DNA from: Selenomonadaceae bacterium
Lineage (GTDB): Bacteria; Bacillota; Negativicutes; Selenomonadales; Selenomonadaceae
DNA length: 64,000 nucleotides
Assembly: GCA_017527075.1 (NCBI GenBank)
Contig: JAFXQM010000007.1
Span: 184,368 to 248,367, forward strand
Reading direction: 5' to 3'
Shown here: positions 61,927 through 64,000 of the stretch, in pieces
Numbering within the stretch: position 1 is the first letter of the stretch
Layout: every line of letters starts with the position of its first letter
The notes under the pieces: generated by a model
What the model was told of the DNA's origin: nothing
Database searches by the model: none
What the model saw: only the letters and a program-made list of their open reading frames with translations
Position numbers and translations under genes: made by a program

Positions 61927-63999
61927 TTATCTCTTCATGTTGACGAGAGTTTCAAGCATTTCATCGGAAACCGTCGTCATTTTGGAATTGGCTTGGAAGC
62001 CGCGCTGCGTGATAATCATGTCGGAGAATTCGGTTGCCAGGTCGACGTTCGACATTTCCAAAGCGGAGGAGATGACGTTCAAGCCGAAGTCTTCGATTGT
62101 CTTGACGTTCGCCAAGCCTGAGTTGTTCGATTCCTGATAAATCGTCGTGCCCGCCTTGGTCAAGCCGCTGGCGTTGTTGAACTGCGCGACGGCGATTTGA
62201 GCCTCTGCACGAACCAAACCGTTTGTGTAAGTGCCGCTGATGATTCCGTTGCCGTCGATTGCCAAGCTCTGAAGGATGCCCGCGGAGTTGCCGTTGGTTA
62301 TCGGGAAAGAAGTCGTGGAGTTCGCGTATTGTGTCAAGCCCGTGAAGTCAATAATGCCGACGTTCTCGCCCGCGCCGTTGCCGTCGGAGTAGTTGAAAGT
62401 GATTTGCGCGTCCTGCGAGCGGCCGTTGGTGACGAACTGTCCCGTGCTGTCGAAGTAGAGGTAGGAAACTTCGGTGCGGTCGTTCTCCGCGTCGTAGTTC
62501 ATGGTGGCGGTCATGGTCGAGCCGTCGCTTTCCTTGGACACAACTTGATTGACAAAATCGGTGCCCGCTGCGGGTCCCTTCTCGCCGACGCCGGGAGCCA
62601 GATACATTCTCCAGCGGTTGTCGTAAACATTTCTCGTGCTCACGGCACTGCTTGCGACATACTGCGTGTTGCCGTCGCTGTCTTTATACGTGTAAGCGAC
62701 CTCATCGGCTGTTGCCTGCGTGACTTGTGTATAAGTGCCGTTGACGTCAACATAGTCTCCGACGGAAGAGTCATCGCTAGCAACGTAACGCGTTGTGCCG
62801 TCGACGGTATAACTGTAGGGATTTTCCATTGCCGTTACGTCTATCGCTTCGCCGGTATCTTTGCGAACGTATCCTGTCGCGGAAGTGTCGGTCGCTTCTA
62901 CCTCGTCTTCCGTGAAATACTCGTCATCAGCCGCGGAGTAATAGATTGTGCCGTTGACTTGCGTTGCGGGATAGGTGTTATCGCCGACAGCCACGCGCTT
63001 ACTGACTTGGTCTGCCGTGACGTAAGTGGGGGAAGTCGCGCCTTCAGGGGTGTATTTGTAAACGGTGTCGGTGTTCGCCGTCACGGGATATTCAATGCCG
63101 TTTGCGTCCATGTAAAATGAGCCCGTCCTGTTGCTCGTCTCTTGCGCCGAGATGTTTGCGTCGGCGTCTTCGGTGGTCGGGTCTTTATCGATGAGGACGG
63201 TGACTTCGTGTCTGCCGCCGAGTGAATCGTAAACCGTGGCGAGTGTCGTAATCGGCACGCTCCTGCCCACTTCATAATAGCCGCTGGTGACGTTCATTGT
63301 CGTGCCGTCTTTCATGGTTATCGTCGCCGCGAGGACATTTTCCCCGTCCACGTTTATACTTTGCGGATTATCCGTCGTGCCCGTGCCGACAGCGTCCAAT
63401 GCCGCCTGCCTTGAAACGTTCGTCGCGGGAACGTAACTTATCTTGTCAATCAGGAGCGATTCTTTATTGAAGTTGCCGCTGTAATCAATCGCGGACGTGG
63501 CGGTCGCTTCCATCGTCTTGCCCACTTCCACGATAATATCGGTCGCCGTGCCGTTCGTGTTGATGACGCCGTCGCTCGTGGCATTCCAGCCCTGCACGCG
63601 AAGACCGTTGCCCGGCATGACGTAATAGCCTCTCTCGTCGAACATGAAAGCACCGTTGCGCGTGTAGTAAGACTGAGTGCCATCACGCAGGACGAACAGC
63701 CCGTTGCCCGAAAGTGCCAAGTCGGTGTTCTTGCCCGTCTGCTGCGGCGAAGAATCCGTGAAGATGAGGTCGATACTTTCCACGTCGACGCCGAGACCAA
63801 TTTGCCGCGGGTTGACGCCGCCGAGTCCTTCCGTCGGAGCCGAAGCACTACGCTGAACCTGCGAGAGCATGTCTGAAAAAGTTGTGCGGCTGGATTTGAA
63901 ACCAATCGTGTTGATGTTGGCGATGTTGTTGCCGATAACGTCCATGCGCGTCTGGTGAACCTTAATGCCGGAAACTCCTGAGAACAGGGAACGCATCAT
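61927..63999 (-). CDS. flgE: Flagellar hook protein FlgE
   Basis: Structural protein of the flagellar hook. The N-terminal MMRSLFSGVSGIKVHQTRMD with VIGNNIANINTIGFKSSRTT is the flagellar rod/hook signature, and the C-terminus (DLATEFSDMIITQRGFQANS, ETLVNM) is equally typical. At 690 residues it is long: the middle (about 190-480) holds a Thr/Asp/Tyr-rich variable domain exposed on the hook surface. Two ATG codons lie 2 and 5 nt from the window edge, so the start cannot be fully judged. Flagellar neighbours must lie beyond the window. Confidence 0.95.
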   Translation of the reverse strand: MMRSLFSGVSGIKVHQTRMDVIGNNIANINTIGFKSSRTTFSDMLSQVQRSASAPTEGLGGVNPRQIGLGVDVESIDLIFTDSSPQQTGKNTDLALSGNGLFVLRDGTQSYYTRNGAFMFDERGYYVMPGNGLRVQGWNATSDGVINTNGTATDIIVEVGKTMEATATSAIDYSGNFNKESLLIDKISYVPATNVSRQAALDAVGTGTTDNPQSINVDGENVLAATITMKDGTTMNVTSGYYEVGRSVPITTLATVYDSLGGRHEVTVLIDKDPTTEDADANISAQETSNRTGSFYMDANGIEYPVTANTDTVYKYTPEGATSPTYVTADQVSKRVAVGDNTYPATQVNGTIYYSAADDEYFTEDEVEATDTSATGYVRKDTGEAIDVTAMENPYSYTVDGTTRYVASDDSSVGDYVDVNGTYTQVTQATADEVAYTYKDSDGNTQYVASSAVSTRNVYDNRWRMYLAPGVGEKGPAAGTDFVNQVVSKESDGSTMTATMNYDAENDRTEVSYLYFDSTGQFVTNGRSQDAQITFNYSDGNGAGENVGIIDFTGLTQYANSTTSFPITNGNSAGILQSLAIDGNGIISGTYTNGLVRAEAQIAVAQFNNASGLTKAGTTIYQESNNSGLANVKTIEDFGLNVISSALEMSNVDLATEFSDMIITQRGFQANSKMTTVSDEMLETLVNMKR

Positions 64000-64000
64000 A

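Overview
This looks like a chromosomal segment of an anaerobic, flagellated, LPS-era Firmicute of the Negativicutes (Selenomonadales/Selenomonadaceae-like). That assignment is an inference from gene content, not from a database search. The basis is a mix of Firmicute-type genes (RsfS, YqeK, CvfB, two LytR-CpsA-Psr proteins, YitT, ispH overlapping rpsA) with hfq next to miaA, anaerobic cobalamin genes (cobO, cbiE, cbiB), an anaerobic RNR activase, an MCP and the flagellar hook gene. Genes are dense, often overlap by 4 nt, and use many TTG/GTG starts. The DNA is moderately GC-rich but full of AAAATTTT tracts.

Layout. 1-2.9 kb: lepA end (+), convergent ispH-rpsA (-). 2.9-6.7 kb: a surface-glycan operon on the minus strand (LicD, IspD/TarI-like cytidylyltransferase, SDR, GNAT) followed by gene debris. 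6.8-17.2 kb: cobO divergent from a long plus-strand run of proB, NlpC/P60, MATE-ATPase fusion, proA, a small membrane protein, nadD, Rpn nuclease, yqeK, LCP, rsfS, cvfB. 17.3-18.9 kb: ubiA-type prenyltransferase and a P-loop kinase (-). 19-21.2 kb: tandem repeats, a strong promoter, a long leader and an MCP. 21.4-26.7 kb: UPF0173 hydrolase, miaA, hfq, dut, an AIPR defence-type gene, rarA. 27-32.6 kb: a minus-strand signalling/chaperone cassette (Ser/Thr kinase, VWA, PP2C, GrpE-like, Hsp70-like). 32.7-38.8 kb: cbiE overlapping a complete type III R-M pair (mod, res) and a cyclase gene. 39.3-43.8 kb: LCP, YrbL-like kinase, membrane protein, secreted protein, tubulin-like protein. 44-51 kb: GtrA, ChbG, CbiB, MTHFR, an LCM-STAS fusion, ObgE, PfkB kinase. 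51-61.8 kb: prfC, DMT transporter, SIMPL protein, two uncharacterised proteins, nrdG, a GT-C-like membrane protein, YitT, a degenerate HD-GYP protein. 61.9-64 kb: flgE.

The most unusual content lies between the genes. (i) A family of about 80-270 nt structured repeats (five copies, 38.8, 43.8, 52.7, 54.5 and 59.2 kb) has hairpins whose arms differ between copies but stay paired. (ii) Nine arrays of a 7-nt repeat (TTAGGAA/TTAGGAG), several with both orientations forming hairpins and several touching or supplying stop codons. (iii) At least five genes have a partial, decaying second copy right beside them (GNAT, Rpn, rarA, chbG, yitT), and one repeat element is flanked by a 33-bp duplication of the neighbouring gene end. 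Together these suggest a genome that frequently makes local duplications.

Candidate systems worth study: the kinase-VWA-PP2C-GrpE-Hsp70 cassette, the tubulin-like/YrbL operon, the MATE-HATPase and methyltransferase-STAS fusions, and the structured repeat family itself.
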